Origin: Polynucleobacter tropicus
GTDB lineage: Bacteria; Pseudomonadota; Gammaproteobacteria; Burkholderiales; Burkholderiaceae
Reading direction: 5' to 3'
Length of the DNA stretch: 64,000 nt
Assembly (NCBI RefSeq): GCF_013307225.1
Contig: NZ_CP028942.1
Coordinates: 1,826,965 to 1,890,964 of the forward strand
Part shown: positions 1-9,115 of the stretch, piece after piece
Position numbering within the stretch: position 1 is the first letter of the stretch
Layout of the letters: every line of letters starts with the position of its first letter
Made by a program: the position numbers and the translations under genes
Notes under the pieces: model-generated
The model's input: only the letters and a program-made list of their open reading frames with translations
Told to the model about the DNA's origin: nothing
Database searches by the model: none

Positions 1-1002
1 GATCGTACTAAACGCGTACAAGGCATTGCTGTTGGAATTGCCAAGAAACTCAATGCAGATGAAAAATTGGCTAGTCGTGCCGCTGAAATTGCCAAGACAG
101 ACTTGCTCACCGATATGGTTGGCGAGTTCCCTGAATTACAAGGCATCATGGGCACTTACTATGCGAAACATGATGGTGAGAATGTCGATGTAGCATCAGC
201 ATGCAGCGAACACTATATGCCACGCTTTGCTGGCGATAACTTGCCTCAAACCCAAACCGGAACAATATTGGCAATCGCAGACAAACTAGAGACGCTAGTC
301 GGCATCTGGGGCGTAGGACTTGCGCCAACTGGCGATAAAGACCCTTATGCGTTGCGTCGTCATGCGCTTGGTATTTGCCGCCTGCTTTTAGAAAAAAATC
401 TTTCATTGAGCTTGCCAGAATTAATTGAACTGGCGCGCACGCAATTTACCCAGAAAGATGTTCAAGATAAAGCCAAAACAGCTGATATCTATGAATTCAT
501 TATTGATCGTTTGCGCGCGTATTTACGTGACCAGTCCGTAGCAGGCAAACCATTTACCAGCGCTGAAATTGAGGCAGCTCTAAGCCAGTCTCCAGAGCAA
601 ATCAATGATGTGATTGAGCGTCTAACTGCTCTTCGCGAATTTAATGCGTTACCTCAGGCTGCTCAGTTGGCTGCCGCAAACAAACGCATTAGCAATATTC
701 TGAAGAAGACAACTACGGCTATTCCAGTAAGTTGCTCAAGCAAACTTTTGCAAATTCCTGCTGAAATCTCCCTACATCAAGCCCTGAATGCCGTTATTCC
801 CACCCTGAATGCCGCTTATGAAAAGCGTCAATATGTTGAACTTTTACAAGCATTAGTTGCGCTTAGCGCGCCTATAGATCAGTTCTTTGCGGATGTCATG
901 GTGATGGACCCCAATGCCGATCTGCGTGATAACCGTTTAGCTCTTTTGCAAGAACTACACCAAAAAATGAATCTCGTTGCCGATCTCGGCAAGTTAGCAT
1001 GA
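1..1002 (+). CDS. glyS: Glycine--tRNA ligase beta subunit, C-terminal part (5' end outside window)
   Basis: This is the last 333 codons of the beta subunit of the heterotetrameric glycyl-tRNA synthetase, which charges tRNA-Gly in the cytosol. The frame is open from base 1, so the gene starts upstream of the window. Visible family marks are YYAKHDGE (an HD-type segment), the HYMPRFAGD stretch, and an all-helical C-terminal anticodon-binding (DALR-like) region. The stop overlaps the start of gmhB by 4 nt, so the two are probably translationally coupled. The glyS-gmhB-plsC order is common in Burkholderiales. Confidence 0.95.
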   Translation, partial: DRTKRVQGIAVGIAKKLNADEKLASRAAEIAKTDLLTDMVGEFPELQGIMGTYYAKHDGENVDVASACSEHYMPRFAGDNLPQTQTGTILAIADKLETLVGIWGVGLAPTGDKDPYALRRHALGICRLLLEKNLSLSLPELIELARTQFTQKDVQDKAKTADIYEFIIDRLRAYLRDQSVAGKPFTSAEIEAALSQSPEQINDVIERLTALREFNALPQAAQLAAANKRISNILKKTTTAIPVSCSSKLLQIPAEISLHQALNAVIPTLNAAYEKRQYVELLQALVALSAPIDQFFADVMVMDPNADLRDNRLALLQELHQKMNLVADLGKLA

Positions 1003-1571
1003 GCACCAGCTCTTCCAAACTCATTATTTTGGATCGCGATGGCGTGATCAACGAAGATCGCGATGACTATGTCAAATCAGCAGATGAATGGATGCCACTT
1101 CCAGGCAGCTTAGAAGCAATAGCACTTCTCAATCAAGCTGGCTATCAGATTGCCATTGCCACCAATCAATCGGGATTAGCAAGAGGGTATTTCACAATCA
1201 ATGAATTGCATGCCATGCATAGCAAGATGGAGAGGCTTCTCAAGCCCCTGGGCGGCAATATTGACAGCATCTTTTTCTGCCCCCATACGGATGCTCACGC
1301 TTGCGATTGCAGAAAACCAGCTCCGGGACTCATGAAGGAGATCGCTTTACGCTACAAAAGAACAGATACAAAACACCCTCTATTAGGTGTTCCAATTGTT
1401 GGCGATTCGCTGCGAGACCTACAAGCAGGCGTAGTATTAGGAGCGTCCCCACATTTAGTACTGACTGGAAAAGGGCAGAAAACCTTGGCAAAGGGCGAGC
1501 TTCCCGAGGGCACACAAATTCATGCAGACCTGATGGCATTCGCGAACTCTTTACTAGCAAACAAAGCTTAG
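999..1571 (+). CDS. gmhB: D-glycero-beta-D-manno-heptose-1,7-bisphosphate 7-phosphatase
   Basis: HAD-superfamily phosphatase of ADP-heptose synthesis; it removes the C7 phosphate from heptose 1,7-bisphosphate to supply the LPS inner core. The N-terminus has the nucleophile motif DRDGVIN (D12, D14), the zinc loop has C94, H96, C102 and C104 (CPHTDAHACDC), and the late acidic motif is GDSLRD near residue 136. The 190 aa length is typical of the family. It overlaps glyS by 4 nt (ATGA) and lies 7 nt before plsC, so all three probably share one mRNA. Confidence 0.95.
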   Translation: MSTSSSKLIILDRDGVINEDRDDYVKSADEWMPLPGSLEAIALLNQAGYQIAIATNQSGLARGYFTINELHAMHSKMERLLKPLGGNIDSIFFCPHTDAHACDCRKPAPGLMKEIALRYKRTDTKHPLLGVPIVGDSLRDLQAGVVLGASPHLVLTGKGQKTLAKGELPEGTQIHADLMAFANSLLANKA

Positions 1572-1578
1572 GATATTT

Positions 1579-2313
1579 ATGGTGCTCATCCGCTCAACGA
1601 TATTCGCTCTCTTCTTATTGGTCTTCACGCCAATTTGGTCAGTGCTATGCATGATTGCCTTTCCTTTCCTAAGCCCAGAAAATCGTTATAACTTCATCGG
1701 ACTTTGGAACAAAGTAGTCATTTGGCTCTTGTGGCACCTTTGCGGCATTCATTATGAAATTCGGGGCATGGAAAACATGCGCGCCGTTTTAAATCAGCCT
1801 GTAGTCATTCTGAGCAAACACCAATCCGCTTATGAAACTATTGCTTACATAGCCTTATTGCCTAAACAGCTCTGTTTTGTTTTCAAACGTGAATTACTTT
1901 GGATTCCATTTTTTGGTTGGGCGCTTGCTTTGTTAAAAATGATCCACATTAATCGAGCCAACAAACAAACGGCAGCCCTATCTGTCGCTAGCCAAGGTCG
2001 CAAGCGCTTAAGCGAAGGCAAGTGGATCATGCTATTTCCAGAAGGAACACGAACTCCAAGAGGCTCTACCAAACCCTACCGAAAAGGCGGCGCAAGACTT
2101 GCAAGCGCTACTGGAGCCTTAGTCATTCCGATTGCGCACAATGCCGGCATTTGCTGGCCAAAAAATAGCTTTCTCAAACGCCCTGGTACTGTCATTTTCT
2201 CAATTGGCCCAGCCATTACTTCCGAAGGAAAATCGGGAGAAGAGTTACAACATGAAGTTGAGGGCTGGATTGAAGCCGAGATGCGCATAATAGATCCGAG
2301 CGCATACAAGTAA
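1579..2313 (+). CDS. plsC: 1-acyl-sn-glycerol-3-phosphate acyltransferase
   Basis: Membrane-bound acyltransferase that converts lysophosphatidate to phosphatidate in phospholipid synthesis. There is an N-terminal hydrophobic segment (about residues 5-30), then acyltransferase block I KHQSAYET, in which the usual H-x4-D reads H-x4-E, a variant I recall from proteobacterial relatives. Block III is FPEGTRTPRG and a later block contains VIPIAHNAG. Length is 244 aa. It is the last gene of the glyS-gmhB-plsC run and converges on rsmA with only 7 nt between stops and no visible terminator. Confidence 0.92.
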   Translation: MVLIRSTIFALFLLVFTPIWSVLCMIAFPFLSPENRYNFIGLWNKVVIWLLWHLCGIHYEIRGMENMRAVLNQPVVILSKHQSAYETIAYIALLPKQLCFVFKRELLWIPFFGWALALLKMIHINRANKQTAALSVASQGRKRLSEGKWIMLFPEGTRTPRGSTKPYRKGGARLASATGALVIPIAHNAGICWPKNSFLKRPGTVIFSIGPAITSEGKSGEELQHEVEGWIEAEMRIIDPSAYK

Positions 2314-2320
2314 TTAAAGG

Positions 2321-3097
2321 TTAAACGGCTAAGACCCTAGCCCATTCAATATAACGATCCACTGAAATATCTTGAGCTCTGGCCTTTAGCTCCTCTTCAG
2401 TGAGCTTTAGCTTCCCAACAAATGCCTGAAGATTTGTTCTGAGCATTTTTCTTCTTTGTGAAAAAGCAGCTGCGACTACCTGTTCCAAAGCGCTCCATTG
2501 AGTTTCATCTAAATTGAAGTCTCTTCTAGGAATCATTCGCACTACTGCTGAGTTAACCTTAGGCGCTGGTTCGAAAGCCTCAGGAGGCACCTCAAGTACT
2601 AGCTCCATATCGTAACGAGCCTGCAACATCACAGAAAGCCTACTGAAATCAGAGCTGCCGGCTTGCGCCACCATACGCTCAACTACTTCAGCCTGCAGCA
2701 TGAATACTTGCTCGTCTATGTGTGAAGCGGCTGAAACCAAGTGAAAGAGTAAAGGTGATGAAATGTTATAAGGCAGATTACCAACTACCTTGCATAAACT
2801 TGTTTTTTCACTACGTTGCTGCGACCATTCATCAAAATTAAATTTGAGAGCATCACCTTCAATAACCGTTAAACCTGGAAGATTTTCATGATTCCAGTAA
2901 GCCACTAAATCTCGATCAATCTCCAATAAATCAAGATGGGCAAGGTTACTTAACAATGGTCTTGTTAGTGCACCAAGACCAGGTCCGATTTCAATGACGT
3001 GCATATCTGGACTTGGGTTAATCAGTCGCACAATTGCATGAATAATGCCCTGATCTTGCAAGAAATTTTGGCCGAAACGTTTACGCGCGCGATGCAT
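2321..3097 (-). CDS. rsmA: 16S rRNA (adenine(1518)-N6/adenine(1519)-N6)-dimethyltransferase
   Basis: KsgA/RsmA uses S-adenosylmethionine to dimethylate two adjacent adenines near the 3' end of 16S rRNA during 30S maturation. The N-terminus carries the conserved RKRFGQNFL, the SAM loop is EIGPGLGALT, and the catalytic motif IV is NLPYNISSPLL. Length is 258 aa, normal for the family. Its start codon overlaps the pdxA stop by one base (TAATG), which implies translational coupling in the lptD-surA-pdxA-rsmA operon, an order widely conserved in proteobacteria. Confidence 0.96.
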   Translation of the reverse strand: MHRARKRFGQNFLQDQGIIHAIVRLINPSPDMHVIEIGPGLGALTRPLLSNLAHLDLLEIDRDLVAYWNHENLPGLTVIEGDALKFNFDEWSQQRSEKTSLCKVVGNLPYNISSPLLFHLVSAASHIDEQVFMLQAEVVERMVAQAGSSDFSRLSVMLQARYDMELVLEVPPEAFEPAPKVNSAVVRMIPRRDFNLDETQWSALEQVVAAAFSQRRKMLRTNLQAFVGKLKLTEEELKARAQDISVDRYIEWARVLAV

Positions 3098-4104
3098 TAG
3101 CCAACCAATTGTTTTTGTGTAAGCGCCATTTGATATGCCGAGCGAATAGCTTCTAACATCGATCCAGAATCAGCAATACCTTTGCCAGCAATATCAAGGG
3201 CCGTTCCGTGATCCACCGAGGTTCGAATAATCGGCAAGCCTAAAGTGATGTTAACGCCACCGCCAAAGGTGACAAACTTAAATGGCGCCAAACCTTGATC
3301 GTGATACATGGCGATAAAAGCATCTACCTCTTCTAAAGCCTTGGGTTCGAACATGGTATCCCCAGGATATGGCCCAGATACATCAATTCCCATTTTTTTT
3401 GCTAATTCAATTGCCGGGGAAATCATGTCGATCTCTTCTCGACCTAAATAACCAGACTCACCAGCATGGGGATTTAATCCCGATATGCGAATCACAGGAT
3501 GAGTAATACCCATCTTCACCTGAAGATCTTGCTGCACTATTTGGATAGTGTCTAGTATCAGATCTTGATTTAAAAATGCAGAAACTTTTTGTAATGGCAA
3601 ATGGGTTGTAACTAAGGCCACCCTCAAATCTCTTGATGAGGACAACCCCAAAAATCCTTTTTTAAGAGTTGCGCTCAACATCATCACCACGTGTTTCACA
3701 CCGCAACGTTGCGCGAGATATTCTGTGTGCCCAGTAAAAGCGAGTCCAGCTTCATTAATAACGCTCTTTTGGATAGGGGCTGTAACCATCGCATCAAACT
3801 GCCCTGCCATACAGCCATCAATAGCCCGATCCAAGAGCTGAATCACATACGGACCATTTTGAGCATTTAATTTACCAAGAGTGGAGGATGCAATGAGAGG
3901 TATGGCCTCTACTTGAAGGCGCTCAGCATTAGAGCTTTTAACTGCCTCCCTTAAAAGACCTTGGTCTCCCAATAAGGTGATGCATGCATTTGCTTGCTCA
4001 AGCAGAAATTGCTTGGCTGCAGCTATTGATACTTCAGGACCTATGCCGGCAGGTTCGCCGGTGGTTATAGCAAGCCTAACGAGAGACGTTGGATGCGCCA
4101 TCAT
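3097..4104 (-). CDS. pdxA: 4-hydroxythreonine-4-phosphate dehydrogenase
   Basis: NAD(P)-dependent oxidation of 4-phosphohydroxy-L-threonine in the DXP-dependent route to pyridoxal phosphate. Family marks are TTGEPAGIGPEV at the N-terminus, metal-ligand histidines in GHTEYLAQ and MYHDQGLAPFK, and the RISGLNPHAGE segment. Three in-frame starts stand side by side (GTG at 4107, ATG at 4104 and 4101); I chose the first ATG, without a clear Shine-Dalgarno to decide. Any of them overlaps the 3' end of surA by about 26-32 nt, so reinitiation from surA translation is likely. Confidence 0.94.
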   Translation of the reverse strand: MMAHPTSLVRLAITTGEPAGIGPEVSIAAAKQFLLEQANACITLLGDQGLLREAVKSSNAERLQVEAIPLIASSTLGKLNAQNGPYVIQLLDRAIDGCMAGQFDAMVTAPIQKSVINEAGLAFTGHTEYLAQRCGVKHVVMMLSATLKKGFLGLSSSRDLRVALVTTHLPLQKVSAFLNQDLILDTIQIVQQDLQVKMGITHPVIRISGLNPHAGESGYLGREEIDMISPAIELAKKMGIDVSGPYPGDTMFEPKALEEVDAFIAMYHDQGLAPFKFVTFGGGVNITLGLPIIRTSVDHGTALDIAGKGIADSGSMLEAIRSAYQMALTQKQLVG

Positions 4105-5539
4105 CACCGTTCAAAATTTTCACAGTCGCCGTATCTCTTAGCTCACGAATCCAATCTTGATATGCTTGCTCAATTTTTCGCTCACGAATCGCAGCACGGG
4201 CAAATTGTCGTTGCTTTTCTAGGGTCAGTTGCACCTCACGACGCTCCAGCACTTGAATTAAATGCCAACCAAATTCCGTCTTTACTGGGTTGCTCACTTC
4301 ACCAATTTGCAAACGATTCATTGCCAGCTCAAACTCGGGAACAAGGTCTCCAGGCCCCATCCACCCTAAATTACCGCCATTAGGAGCCGAACCATCCTCA
4401 GAGTATTTTTTTGCTAATTCACCAAAATCAGCAGTCTTAATTTTTACCTGATCACGATATCCAGCTAGACGTCTCTCGGCATCCTGATCCGTCAGTCCAG
4501 CGCGACTGCGCAATAAAATGTGACGCGCCATTGTCTGCGTAACCATAATATTTTGTGGAGCATCAAAGTTCTGCTCTGTAGATGCAGTAGACTTTGCGGA
4601 GGCATTATTCGCGCTTATAGCTCGACGATCCAATACTTTCAGAATATGAAATCCCGCTGGGCTTTTTATAACGACATTGACAACCTGACCACCACCAACA
4701 TTTTTTACGGCCTCATAAAACAACTGAGGAAGTCTATCTGGAGTGCGATAACCTAAGTCTTGCAATTTGATATTAGGATTATCTTTCGAGGCGGTAGCGC
4801 CAAGTTGCATAAAATCAGCATTTGCTCTTGCCTCACGCAACAATTGATCAGCTTTCTTTTTCGCCTCAATCTTTGTCGCTGAGCTAGATGCAGGATCAAG
4901 GGATATGAAAATCTGAGCTACATCAATTTCTTCTGGCTCACCCTTGGCTGCCGGCACGGAACGAGATGTAGCACCCGAGCTTATGGCACGATTTCTTTCG
5001 GCTATAAAATTATCAATCTCGGCATCTGACACTTTTATTCTTGATTCAATCGCCCTTTCTTTATAACGACTTAAAACAATATCATCACGTAAAAGTTGTT
5101 TATATCGATCAAATGTGCTGCCAGATGCAACAATCTTATTCTTAAATTCAGCAACGCTAATTTTATTTTTTTCTGCAATATCAGCAATAATTTTGTCTAA
5201 TTCTTTATTCGTAATGAGAGCCATACCCTCTTGCTCTGCATTTTGCAATTGAATTTTTTCGATAATCAAACGCTCTAAAATTGCCTTACGTAAAGAGCCA
5301 TCTTCCGGCAGCTTTACACCCTGTTTTTTGAGCAGAGTAATTCGATCATCAATATCTTTACGCGTGATGTAGCCAGTGTTGACCACGGCAACGACTCCGT
5401 CAATATTACGGATTTTGCTATCGCTCGCGGTTAGTGCTTTGGTTGTATCTTGGGCACTCACTAACCCATTTAATGCGAATGAGCCTATGAATATGGCGAG
5501 ACAAGCAATTTTTTTCAAACTGAACCTATAAAGCATCAT
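4076..5539 (-). CDS. surA: Periplasmic peptidyl-prolyl isomerase / outer-membrane protein chaperone SurA
   Basis: SurA escorts unfolded outer-membrane proteins, including LptD, across the periplasm. A signal peptide with hydrophobic core IACLAIFIGSFALNG ends near VSA-QD (about residue 29). A SurA N-terminal chaperone domain follows (about 45-165), then two parvulin-type PpiC domains (about 200-305 and 332-435); the second has the well-preserved ARHILLRSR, GGNLGWMGPGDLVPEFE and FGWHLIQV. Length is 487 aa, slightly longer than enterobacterial SurA. The start overlaps the lptD stop (ATGA), fitting coupled expression of chaperone and client. Confidence 0.95.
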   Translation of the reverse strand: MMLYRFSLKKIACLAIFIGSFALNGLVSAQDTTKALTASDSKIRNIDGVVAVVNTGYITRKDIDDRITLLKKQGVKLPEDGSLRKAILERLIIEKIQLQNAEQEGMALITNKELDKIIADIAEKNKISVAEFKNKIVASGSTFDRYKQLLRDDIVLSRYKERAIESRIKVSDAEIDNFIAERNRAISSGATSRSVPAAKGEPEEIDVAQIFISLDPASSSATKIEAKKKADQLLREARANADFMQLGATASKDNPNIKLQDLGYRTPDRLPQLFYEAVKNVGGGQVVNVVIKSPAGFHILKVLDRRAISANNASAKSTASTEQNFDAPQNIMVTQTMARHILLRSRAGLTDQDAERRLAGYRDQVKIKTADFGELAKKYSEDGSAPNGGNLGWMGPGDLVPEFELAMNRLQIGEVSNPVKTEFGWHLIQVLERREVQLTLEKQRQFARAAIRERKIEQAYQDWIRELRDTATVKILNGDDGASNVSR

Positions 5540-8070
5540 TGGTAATTCTCATATATGGAAGGAGGGATAGGCTTAGAAGTCGGCATATACCCAGGTACAT
5601 TTAACTTCATGATATCAACTGGATTACTTCCTGCGCTAGCAAAGCCCCTAAATTCGACCTGAAACAAGACTTGGGTAGTTGTAATGAGGGATGTATTAAC
5701 CGCCTGGGAATAAGCGCCCCGAAAAGTCCAGCAGTCTCTTGTCCACTCTAACCCCACCAACGTGTTCAAGGTTTTAGTTGTTAAAGCATCATAGCCCCAG
5801 CGACCTAACACCGAAACTTCACGCGTTAATGGCCATTGCCCGGAAATATTGTATTGGTCGGTTGTGGTTGCCGCTGGTGTCGCAACTTGATTATTTTGCG
5901 CTGAGGCTTGAATCGGTGGCGACCATACATTACGGTAGCCAAAGTTCAGACTTCTACCGATAGTAGGGCGCCAACTCGCGCCAACCGTTGTCTGCACAAA
6001 TCGATTTAACTGTGTGTTGTACTGCCCAAACATGTCTGCACTAAAGTTACCAAGCAATCGAACAGAGGCAGAACCCAAAGTATCTGAGTATGTTGTCGGG
6101 CTAGCAATATTTCCATTGAGGCCCACTTTTTGCGCAGTAAATTGTTGCTTCTGAGCCAAGGTCACATTCGCACGCTCCGCACCGGTACTTGATTCAATCA
6201 TGCGACTTGTCAAGCCCAATGTCGCAGCATTGGTATCGGCAATGCGATCGTTGCCAATAAAAGTATTGGCCGTAAAAATTTGCGATACACCAAAACCAGC
6301 ATCGGCAGTATCAAACACTGGCGTATTTGCTTGGCTTTGATATGGTGTGTACGCATAAAACGCTCTTGGCTCCATTGTGAGCAACATATTGCGCCCAAAA
6401 AAACCATGGAGCTCAGAGGCATCTCTTTCGAATGCCAAACCAGAATCCAAACTAAATGTAGGGATTGTGAAACCTTGCGCTGCCACAGGGCTCGCTCCAG
6501 TAAAAGCCGCTGGGTTAGCAGTTGCGCTGTAGGCGTTCGATTGAAAGCTCACTGTTGGCGTTATGTAATAACCAGGGGTAATTTGTGGCAGTGCTAATCC
6601 TGCCTTGACGACAGTGCGATCCGCTTGCGTATATGCACCCGGTGGCGGAGCATTAAAATTACCGCCTAATGCATAAGCAAAGCGAGTGTAGTCAGCCGAG
6701 AAAGTAGTTTTCGGGCCTGATGGCAATGCCAAATATCGTCCCGTTGGATCTGAGACCACCGGACTTAGTTGGCTGTTATAAGCAGCAGTAATATTTGGGA
6801 GTATGTTGTAAGGTGCTTGTACTAAATTATTGGGATCAGGCTGCAAGGTTTGGAATGTAGCTGCCTTTGCACCAACCACCCAATTACTTAATTCACCAGT
6901 TAACTGCTTCGAAGTACCTAGCTCCTGGCGGAATTGGCTGGTTACTTGACCAGCAATACTTTGTGAGAAGTTAGTTGGATACAAGCTATCTGAGACACGA
7001 GACATATTGGCATAGCCACTCCAAGAACCAGGCGTTGGGATGCCGCCAGGCCCAACACCGCCGGAGAAGATTTGACGTTGCTGCCAATCGTACTTCCAGC
7101 GATTCGTGCCAGTCTGCTTGTCATAAGGCAAATATTCTCCAGTAGCAACACCGGAATACTCTCTTTCAAGAAAGCGATAAGAGGCACCAAGCATAAAACC
7201 GCGATGATTCATTTCACGGGGCAATAACAATAGGTCACGATTCGGAGCAATGTTCACATAGTATGGCGCCGTAATATCCATGCCATTATTGGAGTTATAC
7301 CCGGCAACTGGTGCAAGCAAACCTGTTCTGCGCTCTCCTCCTGTTGGGGCTGTGAAGTAAGGCACATAGGCAATTGGCACATTGAAGAAACGCATCACAC
7401 CATTAGTGCCAATCATTTCTTTTTGCTCATTATCGATTTCAAGACTACTCGCCGTGAAATACCAATCCATATTTTCTGGGGTACACGTCGAGTATGTGGC
7501 ACGATCAAATACAAAGATGTCAGAGTTTTCAATCGTTAATTTATTGGCCGTACCATTTCCACGCGTATCTCTAAGCTCATAAGAGGGTGACTCCATAAAA
7601 CCTTCACGTGCATCCACCTTAAATTGCCCCTTTGGACCTTTGAAGGTTGTGTTCCCTTTTGAAAGTTCCGCATTACCAATTAAGTCGGCAATATCTGTAT
7701 CGGGGTTATAAGTAATCTCATCAGCCTTAAGTGCGGCTCCATTACGACGAATTTGAGCGCGACCTTTTAAGTGCATATCTCGCTCAACCACTCCATCAAT
7801 CGCATCACTAGAAGTAAAGGTCAGAGCTTCACCATCAGATATAGGTTTTCCAACACGCAGTTGATCATCTAACTTGAGGACGGTGACATTTCCACGGTCT
7901 GGCAAGAGCGTGAAATTCTGTGTAGCTTGAGAAACGGGGGGTAGCGCCGCTGGTGCTTGAGCATGCCCCAAAAGTGAAACCGGAAGCAATGCCACCCCCA
8001 TCAGTACGCGCAGGGTTAAGCCTAAAAAAAGAGGGGCGCAAAAGCCGGCGCGACGGCGATAATGACTCAT
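5536..8070 (-). CDS. lptD: LPS-assembly protein LptD
   Basis: Outer-membrane beta-barrel that, with LptE, inserts lipopolysaccharide into the outer leaflet. The N-terminus is a signal peptide (hydrophobic LFLGLTLRVLMGVALL, likely cleavage after GHAQA). An OstA/LptA-like beta-jellyroll follows (about 75-190), then the LptD barrel domain to the C-terminus. The mature protein has only two cysteines, in YSTC (N-domain) and RDCW (barrel), unlike the four of E. coli LptD. It is the first gene of lptD-surA-pdxA-rsmA and diverges from amgK with 32 nt between start codons. Confidence 0.95.
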   Translation of the reverse strand: MSHYRRRAGFCAPLFLGLTLRVLMGVALLPVSLLGHAQAPAALPPVSQATQNFTLLPDRGNVTVLKLDDQLRVGKPISDGEALTFTSSDAIDGVVERDMHLKGRAQIRRNGAALKADEITYNPDTDIADLIGNAELSKGNTTFKGPKGQFKVDAREGFMESPSYELRDTRGNGTANKLTIENSDIFVFDRATYSTCTPENMDWYFTASSLEIDNEQKEMIGTNGVMRFFNVPIAYVPYFTAPTGGERRTGLLAPVAGYNSNNGMDITAPYYVNIAPNRDLLLLPREMNHRGFMLGASYRFLEREYSGVATGEYLPYDKQTGTNRWKYDWQQRQIFSGGVGPGGIPTPGSWSGYANMSRVSDSLYPTNFSQSIAGQVTSQFRQELGTSKQLTGELSNWVVGAKAATFQTLQPDPNNLVQAPYNILPNITAAYNSQLSPVVSDPTGRYLALPSGPKTTFSADYTRFAYALGGNFNAPPPGAYTQADRTVVKAGLALPQITPGYYITPTVSFQSNAYSATANPAAFTGASPVAAQGFTIPTFSLDSGLAFERDASELHGFFGRNMLLTMEPRAFYAYTPYQSQANTPVFDTADAGFGVSQIFTANTFIGNDRIADTNAATLGLTSRMIESSTGAERANVTLAQKQQFTAQKVGLNGNIASPTTYSDTLGSASVRLLGNFSADMFGQYNTQLNRFVQTTVGASWRPTIGRSLNFGYRNVWSPPIQASAQNNQVATPAATTTDQYNISGQWPLTREVSVLGRWGYDALTTKTLNTLVGLEWTRDCWTFRGAYSQAVNTSLITTTQVLFQVEFRGFASAGSNPVDIMKLNVPGYMPTSKPIPPSIYENYQ

Positions 8071-8086
8071 GGATCCAGACCGCCTT

Positions 8087-8092
8087 ATTATA
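8087..8092 (-). promoter_or_regulatory. Candidate -10 box of lptD
   Basis: The minus strand reads a perfect TATAAT ending 16 nt before the lptD ATG. No convincing -35 is visible; at 16-18 nt spacing it would lie inside the first codons of the divergent amgK gene. The short leader holds AAGGCGG as a possible weak ribosome-binding site. Confidence 0.45.
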
Positions 8093-8102
8093 CGAATCGA
8101 CC

Positions 8103-9104
8103 ATGACTGACTCTCGCTTAAACACCCTAAAAAACTGGCTAAAAGCCCTCCAGGCTAACTGGCAATTAGATCTAGACACTTTGGCCCCTGCCTCTGCGGA
8201 CGCCAGCTTTAGACGCTATTTCCGTATTCAGTCCCAAAATCCGAAATTTGGCACCTTAATCATCATGGATGCCCCACCCCAACATGAACCACTGGACGCA
8301 TTCATTCGGGTCGATTTACTGCTTTCTGAGGCCGGATTAAATGTGCCAAAAATCCTAGAACAAAATGCATCTGAAGGATTTTTATTGCTAAATGATCTTG
8401 GCAATCAAACTTATCTTGCAGCACTAAATGATCAAACTGCAAATGCACTTTATCAAAATGCAACGCATGCATTAATACAAATGCAACTTGCAAGCAAGCC
8501 AAACATATTACCAAATTATGATGAAGCATTACTTCAGCGAGAATTAGATTTATTCCCCGATTGGTATCTCAAAGCTCATCTACAAATTGAACTCACTGAT
8601 ATCCAAAAGCAACAACTCAAAGATGCTTTCGCATTAATCATCGAAAACAATTTGGCCCAGGCTAAGGTCTACGTACATCGCGATTACCATTCGCGCAACT
8701 TGATGGTTACAGCTGAAAACAATCCGGGCGTACTCGACTTTCAGGATGCAGTGTATGGACCCATCACTTACGATGCTGCATCGCTTTGGCGTGATGCCTA
8801 TATCTCCTGGCCTGAAGAGCGTGTTATCGACTGGGTCATTAAGTTTTGGGAGCAAGGCCGTAAAGCGGGACTACCAATGCCAGATGACTTTGGACAGCTC
8901 TACCGAGACTTTGAATGGATGGGATTGCAACGTCATCTCAAAGTACTGGGTATTTTTGCCAGACTATTTCATCGCGATGGCAAAGATGGTTATTTAAAAG
9001 ATATCCCATTGGTATTGGAGTATGCCATTGCAACCGCAAACCGCTATATCGAGTTAAAACCCTTAGCGCGAATTTTGGAATTTACTCGAACTACTCAGAA
9101 ATAA
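8103..9104 (+). CDS. amgK: N-acetylmuramate/N-acetylglucosamine kinase (AmgK-type phosphotransferase)
   Basis: Aminoglycoside-phosphotransferase-fold kinase. With MurU it forms the peptidoglycan-recycling bypass described in Pseudomonas putida, making MurNAc-1-phosphate. The catalytic loop is HRDYHSRN (H192, D194, N199) and the metal-binding DFG equivalent is LDFQDA (D212). I chose ATG at 8103 because an upstream in-frame extension would run antisense into the start of lptD and has no family similarity. The 333 aa length fits. It lies 11 nt before murU and opposite lptD, the same neighbourhood as in Pseudomonas, which supports AmgK over an antibiotic-resistance kinase. Confidence 0.85.
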   Translation: MTDSRLNTLKNWLKALQANWQLDLDTLAPASADASFRRYFRIQSQNPKFGTLIIMDAPPQHEPLDAFIRVDLLLSEAGLNVPKILEQNASEGFLLLNDLGNQTYLAALNDQTANALYQNATHALIQMQLASKPNILPNYDEALLQRELDLFPDWYLKAHLQIELTDIQKQQLKDAFALIIENNLAQAKVYVHRDYHSRNLMVTAENNPGVLDFQDAVYGPITYDAASLWRDAYISWPEERVIDWVIKFWEQGRKAGLPMPDDFGQLYRDFEWMGLQRHLKVLGIFARLFHRDGKDGYLKDIPLVLEYAIATANRYIELKPLARILEFTRTTQK

Positions 9105-9115
9105 GATTTACCAAA

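Noticed and set aside
1579..2313. Inactive PlsC because the HX4D motif reads HX4E
   Set aside because: Other blocks (FPEGTR and the C-terminal part) are intact and I recall Glu in this position in related proteobacterial acyltransferases.
7953..8102. In-frame upstream extension of amgK by 50 codons
   Set aside because: It runs antisense through the start of lptD, has no similarity to the kinase family, and the ATG at 8103 gives the normal N-terminus.
8103..9104. Antibiotic-resistance aminoglycoside phosphotransferase
   Set aside because: The fold is shared, but the neighbouring murU and the lptD/surA context match the cell-wall recycling kinase AmgK.
8915..9115. In-frame upstream extension of murU
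   Set aside because: It lies within the amgK coding sequence in another frame; the nucleotidyltransferase signature begins right after ATG 9116.
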